Below, piece by piece: positions 25,476 through 34,383 of a stretch of 64,000 nt of DNA. The position numbers were made by a program, and so were the translations under genes. A model generated the notes under the pieces. The model was not told where the DNA came from and searched no databases. It worked only from the letters and a program-made list of their open reading frames with translations. How positions within the stretch are numbered: position 1 is the stretch's first letter; every line of letters begins with the position of its first letter. This DNA is from Natronomonas marina (GTDB taxonomy: Archaea > Halobacteriota > Halobacteria > Halobacteriales > Haloarculaceae), in assembly GCF_024298905.1 (NCBI RefSeq), contig NZ_CP101154.1:2914001-2978000 (forward strand). The letters are read 5' to 3'.

Positions 25476-26246
25476 ATGGGCAATGAGAGTCCCGACAGGG
25501 ACGCAGTGAAATCCGTCGAGACCACGTTTGCCGTTATCAACGCGCTGTACGAACTCGATGGGGCCGGCGTCTCGGCGGTCGCAACGGAACTGGACATGGC
25601 CAAGAGCACGATCCACAAGCACCTCCGGACGCTGACGGACGCGGAGTACGTCGTTCGTGAAGGCGATCAGTATCACGTCGGTCTGCAGTTCCTCGAGCTG
25701 GGGGAGTTCGCCCGGACGAGAAAGGAGGGGTACACGATAAGTCGGGCCAAAGTAAAGGAACTCGCAGAGGAAACCCAGGAACGGGCCCAGTTCATCGTCG
25801 AAGAGCACGGCCGCGGCGTCTATCTGTACCGGGAAGTCGGCGAGCGAGCGGTCCACACCGATCCCGGCATCGGCAAGCGGATCCCGCTGCACTCGACGGC
25901 GGCCGGAAAGGCAATCCTCGCCAACCTGCCCGAAGCGCGGGCCGAAGAAATCGTCGAAACCCGAGGCCTCGAAGCCGTCACCGAGAACACCATCACCGAA
26001 AGGGGGGAGCTATTCTCCGAACTCGCTACCATCCGAGAACGGGGATACGCGTTCAACCTCGAGGAGAACGTCCCCGGCCTCCACGCGGTCGGGGTCGCGG
26101 TTACGCCCAACGGGACGGACGTCTGTGGCGCCTTGAGCGTTTCCGGGCCGAGCCACCGCCTGCGAGACGACCTCCTCCGGACCGAAATCCCGAGACGGCT
26201 CCTCGGGACGGTCAACGAACTCGAACTGAATCTCAAGTACTCGTGA
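25476..26246 (+). CDS. IclR-family transcriptional regulator
   Basis: 256 aa. The N-terminal winged helix (about 10-75) contains V-A-T-E-L-D-M-A-K-S-T-I-H-K-H-L-R-T-L, and the effector-binding domain (about 85-250) has R-I-P-L-H-S-T-A-A-G-K-A-I-L-A and A-L-S-V-S-G-P, both typical of IclR. Such proteins sense small carboxylates or aromatics and repress or activate catabolic genes. The divergent CaiC-like ligase is the most likely target; the IclR gene is otherwise isolated, with a long gene-poor stretch downstream. Confidence 0.93.
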   Translation: MGNESPDRDAVKSVETTFAVINALYELDGAGVSAVATELDMAKSTIHKHLRTLTDAEYVVREGDQYHVGLQFLELGEFARTRKEGYTISRAKVKELAEETQERAQFIVEEHGRGVYLYREVGERAVHTDPGIGKRIPLHSTAAGKAILANLPEARAEEIVETRGLEAVTENTITERGELFSELATIRERGYAFNLEENVPGLHAVGVAVTPNGTDVCGALSVSGPSHRLRDDLLRTEIPRRLLGTVNELELNLKYS

Positions 26247-27032
26247 ACCGGGTCGACCGTCCTCGCCGACTTCTCGTTCGCTTCGCTCACGGATATCCTG
26301 GCGAGTCGGTCCCCGCCCGTGTCCCGGCCGTTCACCGACCGAACGTCGGGCCACCGGGAGCGTGTGTTCCCCAGTGACGAACGATCGAACGAGGGATACG
26401 AAGCCGAATCGCGGCGCTGTCGCCGGGGACTTCGATTCGAAAATACCGAATCGAAGGAGATACCCATATATCGGCGAGCGTCCGCGTGTCCGAGAGGCGA
26501 CCCGAATTCCGCCAGACGGCGATCGATTCGTACCGTAGATCGGACACGGTCGCCAACGCTTTCGGCCGACAATAACAATAATAATTCTGTTATGCTGAAG
26601 CGAATGCGGGAATATCATCATCGTTTAGTTGAGTCCGGAGGGAATCAAACGATGAGGTGCTCAGGTTCATCCGGTCATTCCGAAATTGCCGTTTCCGGGC
26701 GTTTCCGCGCCGAAATAGATGGTTTCGGACCGGAGTGCTCGTCGATCGTCCGACCATATCGAATCGTATCCGCGGGCGAGGGGAGTACGATCGACGTACA
26801 GCAGGAACGGCCTGCGGCTTTAACGACGACTTAACGGCCCGCACGCTTCGTGTACATCGACCCGGCCGGAGATCCAGATTTTTCCGTTATAGTCGGAATA
26901 TCTTGGTAGATATTATTTTTTAATTGGTAATATTTCTCACGGTAAAACGAACGCGTCCATCGACAGGGCTCGGCCCCCGAGTTGGTCGTCCCGCTACTCC
27001 GTGTTGGCCGCCCCGGGACGGAATACGGTCGA
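26247..27032. other. Gene-poor, AT-rich stretch (786 bases)
   Basis: No open frame here has a recognisable family pattern or the acidic composition of neighbouring genes. Base composition falls markedly from about 26560, with AT runs at 26570-26600 and 26897-26938. A perfect inverted repeat AATATCT-TGGT-AGATATT sits at 26899-26916. It may be a decayed gene, an integration scar or a regulatory region between the IclR gene and the convergent crotonase operon. Confidence 0.5.
26899..26916. repeat. Perfect 7-bp inverted repeat with 4-base spacer
   Basis: AATATCT TGGT AGATATT in an AT-rich background. It could be an operator or a weak hairpin; it is not placed as a promoter for either flanking gene. 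Confidence 0.6.
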
Positions 27033-27824
27033 CTACTCGCCCGCGAACTGCGGTTCTTCGCCGGCGAGATACGCCTCGAAGCCCCGGCCGTAGTCGTCCG
27101 TGTTGAACGCCGCAGCGAGGGCGTCGAGTTCGGACGAGAGCTGCTCCTCGAGGCTCCGTTCGAAGCTCCGAGTGAGCAGCCCGCTGAGCGCGTCGAGAGC
27201 CACCGTCGGTCCCGACGCGATGTCGGTGGCGAGCGACGTCAGGCGAGTCTCGAACTCCTCGTCCGGCACGACCTCGGCTGCCAGTCCCATGTCGACGGCC
27301 TGTTCTGGATCGATGGGTTCGTTGAGCAACACGATTTTCTTGGCGCGTTGCAGCCCCACCCGTCTGGGCAGGAAGTACGTCGCCGCCGCGTCGCCGGTCA
27401 ACCCCAGTTGCGGGTACGCGTACTCCAGACGCGCCGCCGAACTCACGACCGTCAGGTCCCCGAGCAGGGAGAAACTGAACCCGGCACCGGCGGCGACGCC
27501 GTTGACACCGACGATCACCGGGGCGGACGCCTGGTGCAGCTGTACGATCGCCTCGTGTGCGATCGCCGTGATCCGTCGGATGAGCACCGCGTCGTCGGCC
27601 GTCCCTTCCAGCATACCGACGTCCGCACCGGCACAGAACGCGTCGCCGCTGCCGGTCAGCACGATACAGCGAACGTCGGCTTCCGCCAGGTAAGACGACA
27701 CGTCGAGCAACTCCTCGGCCAACTCGGCGTTGAGCGCGTTGTACTCCGAGGTGCTGTCCATCGTTATTCTGGCGACGCCGTCCGCCCGATCCAGAATCAG
27801 GTTGTCGTACGTTGGTGTGGACAT
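27033..27824 (-). CDS. Enoyl-CoA hydratase/isomerase family protein
   Basis: 263 aa crotonase fold. The oxyanion-hole segment F-C-A-G-A-D-V-G-M-L and V-N-G-V-A-A-G-A-G-F-S are intact. The position of the first catalytic Glu reads Y-P-Q-L-G-L-T-G-D (Gln), with the rest typical of PaaG-like or isomerase-type members rather than classical hydratases. It acts on an enoyl-CoA in beta-oxidation or ring-product breakdown. TATA-like ACTAAAAGC at 27849-27857 (reverse strand) is about 29 bases ahead of the ATG. It lies downstream of the SDR and ligase genes on the same strand but has its own promoter. Confidence 0.9.
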   Translation of the reverse strand: MSTPTYDNLILDRADGVARITMDSTSEYNALNAELAEELLDVSSYLAEADVRCIVLTGSGDAFCAGADVGMLEGTADDAVLIRRITAIAHEAIVQLHQASAPVIVGVNGVAAGAGFSFSLLGDLTVVSSAARLEYAYPQLGLTGDAAATYFLPRRVGLQRAKKIVLLNEPIDPEQAVDMGLAAEVVPDEEFETRLTSLATDIASGPTVALDALSGLLTRSFERSLEEQLSSELDALAAAFNTDDYGRGFEAYLAGEEPQFAGE

Positions 27825-27959
27825 ACGGCAGTGAATTGCCCCAATACCACTAAAAGCTATTCCGGTGTGAGGGAACGAACGCCGACGACTGTGGTGTTTT
27901 GTTCGTCGACGTTATCGTTCCACGTTTCGTTCCCGTTCGAACGGTCCACGGGGCGGGAA

Positions 27960-28763
27960 CTATTCGGCCATCCAGCGGTACGGCGTGCCGACCTCGTGGT
28001 CCTCCTCCATCTGGGGGACGCCCCGGACGAACATGTTCTCGCCGATGATGTACGAGGAGGCGGGGCTGGCGAGGAACTGGGTGAGATCGGCCACTTCCTC
28101 GCTCTTGCCGACGCGGCGGCGAACCTCCGAGCGGTCGATCTCCTCGGCCGAGAACCCCATCTGGTCCTCGACGCCGGGCGTGGCGACGATCCCCGGCGAG
28201 ATGCAGTTGATCCGGATGTCGTACGCCGACCACTCGTAGGCCAGCGAACGGGTGAGGTTGATGACGCCCGCCTTGGCGGCGCCGTAGTGGGTCATCAGCG
28301 GCGAGCCCCGTTCGCCGGCGACCGACGAGAAGTTTATCACCGACCCGCCCCCGTCGTCGCGCATGTACTCGCCGGCCACTTGCGTGCAGTGGTAGGTCCC
28401 GTGGAGGTTGATGTCGACGATGGTCTTCCAGCCGTTCTCGCTGATGTCCTCGAACGGGGCGACGAAGGACGCGCCGGCGTTGTTCACGAGCGTGTCCAGT
28501 CCGCCGAACTCCTCGACGGTCGTCTCGACGAGCGCCTCGACGGCCTCGCGGTCGCGGATGTCGCACTCGACCGCGACTGCTCGCCCACCACCGTCGGTCT
28601 CGTTGATCCCGTCGGCGACGGGGCCGACGTTGTCCAGTTCCCGCGAGCAGACCACCACGTCGGCGCCTTCGTCGGCGAACTGTTCCGCGATTAGCTTTCC
28701 GATCCCTTGCGATGCACCCGTTATTATCGCCGTCTGGCCGTCTATGTCGAATCTTTCGTTCAT
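27960..28763 (-). CDS. Short-chain dehydrogenase/reductase (SDR)
   Basis: 267 aa. Cofactor motif T-G-A-S-Q-G-I-G, N-N-A-G, the catalytic Ser in F-S-S-V and Y-G-A-A-K are all present, so it is an active classical SDR. C-terminal residues V-R-G-V-P-Q-M-E-E are non-standard. It probably interconverts a hydroxy- and ketoacyl-CoA, or another alcohol and ketone, with NAD(P). It follows the ligase at 28845 on the same strand after 81 bases. Confidence 0.92.
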   Translation of the reverse strand: MNERFDIDGQTAIITGASQGIGKLIAEQFADEGADVVVCSRELDNVGPVADGINETDGGGRAVAVECDIRDREAVEALVETTVEEFGGLDTLVNNAGASFVAPFEDISENGWKTIVDINLHGTYHCTQVAGEYMRDDGGGSVINFSSVAGERGSPLMTHYGAAKAGVINLTRSLAYEWSAYDIRINCISPGIVATPGVEDQMGFSAEEIDRSEVRRRVGKSEEVADLTQFLASPASSYIIGENMFVRGVPQMEEDHEVGTPYRWMAE

Positions 28764-28844
28764 CGTTGATCGTGTGTCGATTGTTGGTAGTCGTACGAAC
28801 CGCGCTCGTCGGACGACGGGACCTGCTCCCGTCAGTCCGGGAGG

Positions 28845-30518
28845 TCAGCCCTCGATTCCCTCGCGTTCCCGGAGGTCCGTCCGTCGGAGCTTCCCCGTGC
28901 TGGTCCGCGGGAGTTCGTCGACGAACTCGAGTTCTCGCGGGTACTCGTAGGCTGCCAGCCCGTCCTTGACGTACGACTGGAGGTCCTTCCGGAGCCCCTC
29001 GGACGGCTCGTACCCGTCGAGAAGCACGACGAACGCCTTCGGGACCTCGCTCCGTTCCTCGTGGGGGACGCCGATGACGCCGGCGTCCGCGACCGCCTCG
29101 TGTCCGCCGAGGTAGTCCTCGACCTCGTCGGGGCCGATCCGGTACCCCGAGGAGATGATCACGTCGTCCTTGCGGCTCTTGAACTGGAAGTAGCCGTCCT
29201 CGTCGCGGAACCCGAGGTCCTCGGTTATCAGCCAGCCGTCCTTGACCTTCCCCGCGGTCTTGTCGGGTTTCTTCCAGTACTCCTTGAAGCAGACGGGATC
29301 GTCCCCGTAGCGGACGGCGATCTCCCCGATTTCACCCGTGTCGACCGTCGGTTCGGCCGTCTCGGGGTCGACGATCCGGATCTCGTGGCCGGGCGCCGGA
29401 AGTCCCAGCGTCTCGGGGCGGTTCTCCTTGAGGCTCGGGAAGTTCCCGAGCAGCATGTTCGCTTCCGTCTGGCCGTAGCTCTGTATGATGACGTCGCCGA
29501 AGACCTCGACGGCCCACTCCCAGGCGCTCTGGTCGAGCGCCTCCCCGCCGGTCGGGATAGTCCGGATACTCGAGAGGTCGAACCGTTCCTCGGCATCGGG
29601 GACCTGGGCCATCATCCGGAGTATCGTGTTCGGGAGGATGTTCACCGACACGTCGTACTCCTCTATGAGTTCGAACTCCACTTCCGGATCGAACTCGCCG
29701 TGGTAGCCCACCACCGGCCGTCCGTAGTAGAGGGCGGGCATTACCAGTGCGAACAGCGACCCGAGCCACGACCACTCGGTCGGGATTCTGAAGACATCGT
29801 CTTCGTGGAGTTCGAGGTTACAGAACCCCGCGCTGAACAGCGGCAAGTGTCCGAGGAGGAGTTCGTGCGTGTGCACGACGCCCTTCGGATCTCCCGTCGT
29901 TCCCGAGGTGTAGATGATTAGCGCGTTGTCGGTGGCTTCGGTCTCGACGGTCTCGAAGTCGGTGGAAGCGCCCTCCATCGCCTCGGTCAACGATATCTCG
30001 TCGCCGGCCGGCTCGATCCCGCTCGTGACGAAGACGTCCTGCAGGTCGTCGACGTCGTCGCGGACCGTCCGGAGCGTTTCGATGTTTCCGGGGCCCGTGA
30101 CGTAGGCTTTCGCGCCGGAGTCCTCGAGCCGGTACTGGAGGCCGTCCGGCCCGAACCGGGCGCTCAGGGGAACCACGACCGCACCCAGTTTCTGGATGGC
30201 GACGTGGGTCACCAGTACCTCCGGTGTCGGGGACCCGTCGACGCCGACCCGGTCGCCCCGACCGACGCCCCGGTCCGAGAGGAGGTTCGCAAGCTGATTG
30301 GCCTCCGTCTGGAGCCTGGAGAACGTGTACGTCGTCTGATTGCCCGCGGCGTCCTCGAAGTACGCCGCATCCCGCTCGCCGTCCGAGTCCGCCCACCGGT
30401 CACAGGCCCACTCCGCCATATTGAACTGGTCCGGTATCACCCACTCGAACTCCCCGTAAAGCTGCTCGTAGCTGTCCCACTCCTGCTCGTGGAGATCGTA
30501 GTTCGGCAGTTCTTGCAT
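28845..30518 (-). CDS. AMP-forming acyl-CoA ligase (haloarchaeal ~556-aa paralogue family)
   Basis: 557 aa. Motifs Y-T-S-G-T-T-G-D-P-K-G, Y-G-Q-T-E, the Y-G-D-D-P segment, the hinge G-W-L-I-T-E-D-L-G and the C-terminal catalytic Lys region R-T-S-T-G-K-L-R-R are all present. It shares the N-terminal L-H-E-x-E-W-x-x-Y-E-x-L-Y block with the ligases at 40039 and 60136. It activates an unknown acid for the SDR/crotonase genes alongside, and uptake could be by the TRAP system directly downstream. A reverse-strand TTTACACTTTT near 30545 is a promoter candidate. Confidence 0.92.
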   Translation of the reverse strand: MQELPNYDLHEQEWDSYEQLYGEFEWVIPDQFNMAEWACDRWADSDGERDAAYFEDAAGNQTTYTFSRLQTEANQLANLLSDRGVGRGDRVGVDGSPTPEVLVTHVAIQKLGAVVVPLSARFGPDGLQYRLEDSGAKAYVTGPGNIETLRTVRDDVDDLQDVFVTSGIEPAGDEISLTEAMEGASTDFETVETEATDNALIIYTSGTTGDPKGVVHTHELLLGHLPLFSAGFCNLELHEDDVFRIPTEWSWLGSLFALVMPALYYGRPVVGYHGEFDPEVEFELIEEYDVSVNILPNTILRMMAQVPDAEERFDLSSIRTIPTGGEALDQSAWEWAVEVFGDVIIQSYGQTEANMLLGNFPSLKENRPETLGLPAPGHEIRIVDPETAEPTVDTGEIGEIAVRYGDDPVCFKEYWKKPDKTAGKVKDGWLITEDLGFRDEDGYFQFKSRKDDVIISSGYRIGPDEVEDYLGGHEAVADAGVIGVPHEERSEVPKAFVVLLDGYEPSEGLRKDLQSYVKDGLAAYEYPRELEFVDELPRTSTGKLRRTDLREREGIEG

Positions 30519-30661
30519 GGACGTTCAGGTCCGAAGAGTGGGGACTTTACACTTTTGATAAATTTCTGTCACTTCGTGAGTCCGGAACGGTACGGGGATG
30601 GAGAGTACCGATGTGCGGTCGGGAAGAACGCCGACGCCCCACAGCACCCGAAAAGCCGGTA

Positions 30662-31957
30662 TCACCCGGCCAGGTTCGGGAGGAAAAGCGTCAGTTCGGG
30701 CACGAAGATCAGGAGTGCGAGCACGATGATGTCGGCGACGATGAACCGGAGCGCCCCGCGGAACCCGACGTCGACGTCGACGTTCATCGGCCCCGTGGCG
30801 ATGTAGACGTTCAGGCCCAGCGGCGGCGTCACCAGTCCGATCTCGATGGTCTTGGCGATCAGGATGCCGAACCAGATCGGATCGAACCCCAGGGAGGTCG
30901 CGAGGGGAAAGGTGATGGGCAGCGTCAACAGGAGGATCGCCAGCTGGTCCATCATCGTCCCCAGGGCGATGTAGATCACGAGGACGAACATCAGGATGCC
31001 GAGCGGCCCGATGGGCAGCGACGTGACGAAGTCGATGATCGCCGGCGTGACGCCGGTGACGGTCAGGTATCTGGCGAAGAACACCGCACCGATGATGATC
31101 ATGAAGATCATCGTGGTCGTCTCCGCCGTACGCTGGAGGGCCTTGACGGTTCCCTCGAACCGCATCCCGAAGACGACCACCGCCACGACGAACGTCCCGA
31201 ACGCGCCGAGCGCACCGGCCTCTGTCGGCGTGACGACGCCGAGATAGAGGCCGCCGATCACCAGCAGGACGATCATCAGCGCGGGCCAGATCGTCAGCAA
31301 CGATCGGAACCGCTCGGGCCAGGAGTACTTGACTGTCCCGCCACCGATTACGTCCGGCTCCCGGAGCCCCCAGGCGTAGATGACGGCGACGTAGCTCCCG
31401 ATCGTCAGCAGTCCCGGGACGATCCCCCCGATGAACAGCGCGCTGATCGACGTCTCGGTCTGGATGCCGTAGATTATCAGCCCGAGGCTCGGAGGGATCA
31501 TCACGGCGAAGGTGCCGGCCGCGCTGACGGTACCGAAGGAGAGCCGGTCGTCGTACCCGAACCTGCGCATCTCGGGGACCGCGATCTTCGACATCGTGGC
31601 CGCCGTCGCCGTGCTCGACCCCGAGAGCGCGGCGAGCCCGCCGCTTGCGAGGGTGGTCGTGATCGCGACCCCGCCGGGGATGTTCCCGAACCACTTGTGG
31701 GCCGCCTCGTAGATCACCTCGGTCAGGTCGCTCTCGTTGAGGAACTCCGCCATCAGGATGAACATCGGCACCGTCGCCAGGAGGAAGAACGCCACGTTGC
31801 TGTAGGGCACTGTCAACATCAGCCCCGCCATCCTGTCGACCCCCAGCGTCATGGCGAGGCCGACGACGCCGGCGATGGACAGCGAGAACGCCACGGGCAC
31901 GCCGAGGAGTATCAGCGCCACCAGCAGAACCGACGGCAGGACCAGTTCGACTACCAT
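30662..31957 (-). CDS. TRAP transporter large permease (DctM type)
   Basis: 431 aa, extremely hydrophobic, about 12 membrane segments. It carries the DctM hallmarks V-P-V-A-F-S-L, G-G-L-A-A-L-S-G-S-S-T-A-T-A-A-T, P-P-S-L, and T-P-P-L-G-L-N near the C-terminus. It couples Na+ or H+ entry to uptake of the ligand delivered by the DctP protein. Its start overlaps the DctQ stop by 7 bases. Gene order P-Q-M on the minus strand is the normal TRAP order. Confidence 0.95.
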   Translation of the reverse strand: MVVELVLPSVLLVALILLGVPVAFSLSIAGVVGLAMTLGVDRMAGLMLTVPYSNVAFFLLATVPMFILMAEFLNESDLTEVIYEAAHKWFGNIPGGVAITTTLASGGLAALSGSSTATAATMSKIAVPEMRRFGYDDRLSFGTVSAAGTFAVMIPPSLGLIIYGIQTETSISALFIGGIVPGLLTIGSYVAVIYAWGLREPDVIGGGTVKYSWPERFRSLLTIWPALMIVLLVIGGLYLGVVTPTEAGALGAFGTFVVAVVVFGMRFEGTVKALQRTAETTTMIFMIIIGAVFFARYLTVTGVTPAIIDFVTSLPIGPLGILMFVLVIYIALGTMMDQLAILLLTLPITFPLATSLGFDPIWFGILIAKTIEIGLVTPPLGLNVYIATGPMNVDVDVGFRGALRFIVADIIVLALLIFVPELTLFLPNLAG

Positions 31958-32808
31958 TCGTCCCCTCCGTCGGTCGCCCGACCGTCGTCTTCGTCCTCGT
32001 CTCCGGTACGCGACGCCTCCGGGGTGGTATCGGCCTCGTCGGACGCGTCCCCGGCGTCCGAACTCCCGGTCGCGGATCCCCCGTCGGCCCCGCCCCGGTC
32101 GTCCGTGGCGGCGTCGCCTCGCTCCGGGGGCTCGTCGGCGTCACCGGCCTCCCCCCCGATGGCCTCCTGTACGTTCTCGATAACGCCGGTCCCGTCGACG
32201 GTCTGGAAGGGGACGTCCGACTCCACCTCCTCTTGGGTCGCCCCCGAACCGTCTCCCCCGGTGACCAGCGTTCGGAGGTCCGATCCGATCTGGATCGTCA
32301 GCCGCAGGCAAAACAGCGCGAACCCGACGGACATGACCGCCCACGAGAGGTACGTCGGGAAGTTGATCACGCCGGTCGTGACCTCTCCCGCGAGGTACCC
32401 CTCCCAGGACCGGACGGCGGCGAGTTGGGAGATCCACCCGAAGATGACGAGCGTCGCCAGCAGGGAGACGATCCGGATCACCCTGTTCGAGCGGTCCCCG
32501 AACCGCGTCGAGACGATGTTGACGTCGACGTTGCCCTCGTTCTTCTGGAGGTACGAGGCCGTGAGGAACACCGCGATCGGCATGAAGAACAGCTCGGTCG
32601 ACCTGTAGATCCCCGAGAATGGGTTGTCGAACAGATACCGGCTGACGGCGTTGGCGGTGATGGTCACCATCATGAGAAACAGCGCGACCAGTGCGAGGTA
32701 GTTGAACCCCTGCTCGATCCCGCTGGAGATCCGTTCGATGCCGTCGGCCGCGGTGTCCAGGTAGCCCCCCGGCTCGTCGCCCGCTTCCTCGACCGTTTCA
32801 CCGGACAT
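31951..32808 (-). CDS. TRAP transporter small permease (DctQ type) with long acidic tail
   Basis: 285 aa. The first about 175 residues form a four-helix DctQ membrane subunit (N-Y-L-A-L-V-A-L-F-L-M-M-V helix, then F-F-M-P-I-A-V-F-L). The last about 105 residues are a low-complexity Asp/Glu/Gly/Ser/Thr tail ending D-G-G-D-E-W, not needed for the family fold (typical length 160-190 aa). The tail is probably disordered and salt-adapted; its role is unknown. It sits between DctP and DctM in one operon. Confidence 0.9.
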   Translation of the reverse strand: MSGETVEEAGDEPGGYLDTAADGIERISSGIEQGFNYLALVALFLMMVTITANAVSRYLFDNPFSGIYRSTELFFMPIAVFLTASYLQKNEGNVDVNIVSTRFGDRSNRVIRIVSLLATLVIFGWISQLAAVRSWEGYLAGEVTTGVINFPTYLSWAVMSVGFALFCLRLTIQIGSDLRTLVTGGDGSGATQEEVESDVPFQTVDGTGVIENVQEAIGGEAGDADEPPERGDAATDDRGGADGGSATGSSDAGDASDEADTTPEASRTGDEDEDDGRATDGGDEW

Positions 32809-32965
32809 TGTGCTCGTTTCCAGTCATAGTTCTCCGTTCATCGTGGGATTCTGATGAAGTGCGTGCGTTGCTGTGAGTCGGGCGGTCGCGTCGCTGTACT
32901 CGCAAACGGCGGTCACGCGGGAGTTCGAGCCGCGGGTCCTCTCGGGCGTCTCGTCTCCCGGAGGC

Positions 32966-34099
32966 TCACGAACGGACCGAGTCGATCTCGGACTGCCAGG
33001 CGTCGACGAGGTCCTGACCCGGGAGGCCCCTGTCGCTCATCTGGGAGGTCCAGGAGTCTACCGACTCCGTCATCCGGTCGCTCCAGCGGGCGTACTCCTC
33101 GTCCGGGACCTCGTACAGCTCCACGCCCTGTTCCTCGAAGTCAGAGCGCAGGTCCGAGACCATGCTGTCGAAGGCCGCACCCGCCTCGGCGGAGGCTTCG
33201 GCGCCGGCTTCGAGCATCGCGTCCTGTACGTCGCCCGGGACGGACTGGAAGGTGTCCTCGCTGGTGGTCCACAGCCCGACCCAGCTGGCCAGGTTCACGT
33301 TGGTGCTGGCGTAGTTGGCGAACGGTACCAGCGAGTACGCGGTCACGCTGGGTTCCGCGATAGCGGTCCCGTCGATGGTCCCCCGGTCCCAGCTCGTGTT
33401 GATCTCCGGAGCCTGGATCTCGACGGGGGTCCCGCCGAGCGCCTCGATGGTGATCGACATGATCCCGCCCGGAGAACGGACGTTGACGCCCTCCCAGTCC
33501 TCCAGTTGTACGACTTTCGGCTCCGTCGTCACGATCTGGTAGGGCGCCTCCAGACTCAGGTTCACTACCCGGATGTCCTGCTCGCTGTACTCGTTCTCGT
33601 GGAGCTGGTTCTGCGAGAGGTTCCAGTACGCCTCACAGCCGACTTCGGCCTCGAAGAAAGTGTCGGGGAGTTCCCCGACCCCGGACAGCGGGATCTGATC
33701 GGAGAGGTACGCCGGGCTCACGAGGCTGATGTCGGCGGTCCCCTGCTTGATGAGCGAGAGCATGTCACCGGGGCTGCCGAGCTGTCCCCCCGGTTTCTCG
33801 TCGAAGGTGACCTCCGAGTCCGCCTTCGACTGCACCTTCTCCATCCACGGTAGCAGCGCCTCCTGGCGGATGTGGTGTGACTCCGGCAGGAAGTGAGCGA
33901 CCGTCAGTTCCGTGCTTCCGCCCCCGCCTCCATTGCCGTTGCCGTTCCCGCCACCGTTTCCGTTGCCGTTCCCGCCGCCGTTGCCGTTCCCGCCGAGACA
34001 ACCGGCGATACCCGTCATGCCGACGGCCCCGAGGGCACCGGCCGACTTCACGATCGATCGCCTATCGCTCAAGACGTGTTGCTTGCCATCTCCTGCCAT
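32966..34099 (-). CDS. TRAP transporter substrate-binding lipoprotein (DctP type)
   Basis: 377 aa. R13-R14 and the hydrophobic run lead to the lipobox I-A-G-C34, so it is Tat-exported and lipid-anchored, followed by a Gly/Asn linker (about 36-62). The domain T-V-A-H-F-L-P-E-S-H-H, P-G-G-Q-L-G-S-P-G-D-M, W-E-G-V-N-V-R-S-P-G-G and G-T-A-I-A-E-P match DctP, including the Arg that binds carboxylate ligands. It should collect an organic acid outside the cell for DctQM. Reverse-strand GGTACTTATCAC at 34123-34134 is the promoter candidate. Confidence 0.94.
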   Translation of the reverse strand: MAGDGKQHVLSDRRSIVKSAGALGAVGMTGIAGCLGGNGNGGGNGNGNGGGNGNGNGGGGGSTELTVAHFLPESHHIRQEALLPWMEKVQSKADSEVTFDEKPGGQLGSPGDMLSLIKQGTADISLVSPAYLSDQIPLSGVGELPDTFFEAEVGCEAYWNLSQNQLHENEYSEQDIRVVNLSLEAPYQIVTTEPKVVQLEDWEGVNVRSPGGIMSITIEALGGTPVEIQAPEINTSWDRGTIDGTAIAEPSVTAYSLVPFANYASTNVNLASWVGLWTTSEDTFQSVPGDVQDAMLEAGAEASAEAGAAFDSMVSDLRSDFEEQGVELYEVPDEEYARWSDRMTESVDSWTSQMSDRGLPGQDLVDAWQSEIDSVRS

Positions 34100-34346
34100 A
34101 CCCGCGAATGCGAGGCGAGGTACTTATCACTTCCGGGAGCCTCGTCGAACGGTTACGGTACCGGAGCACGGAGAAACGTCGTGGTGGACGGGTCCACCGA
34201 TTCGGGGGACGCCGTCCAGTAGAGGTGGTCCTCGGTGCCGTGGCGGTGGTGGCGCCGTCGCTGTTCGAGCGTCCGCCCTCGGATTTCTCGACTGGTACGA
34301 CGTGTTCGGCGGGTTCCTCGGCGGACGGGGGTAGGTCATGAACAAA

Positions 34347-34357
34347 CCTAATATACT
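34347..34357 (+). promoter_or_regulatory. TATA-like box for the ACAD10/11-like operon
   Basis: CCTAATATACT, centred 32 bases before the ATG at 34384. It is the only AT-rich element just upstream and probably serves both the dehydrogenase and the kinase gene. Confidence 0.55.
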
Positions 34358-34383
34358 GGGGAATCCAGTGGTTCGGGAAGCAC

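Noticed and set aside
26319-26834. 171-codon open frame downstream of the IclR gene
   Set aside because: Composition (Arg/Ser-rich), lack of a promoter-spaced start and the AT-rich second half argue against a real protein.
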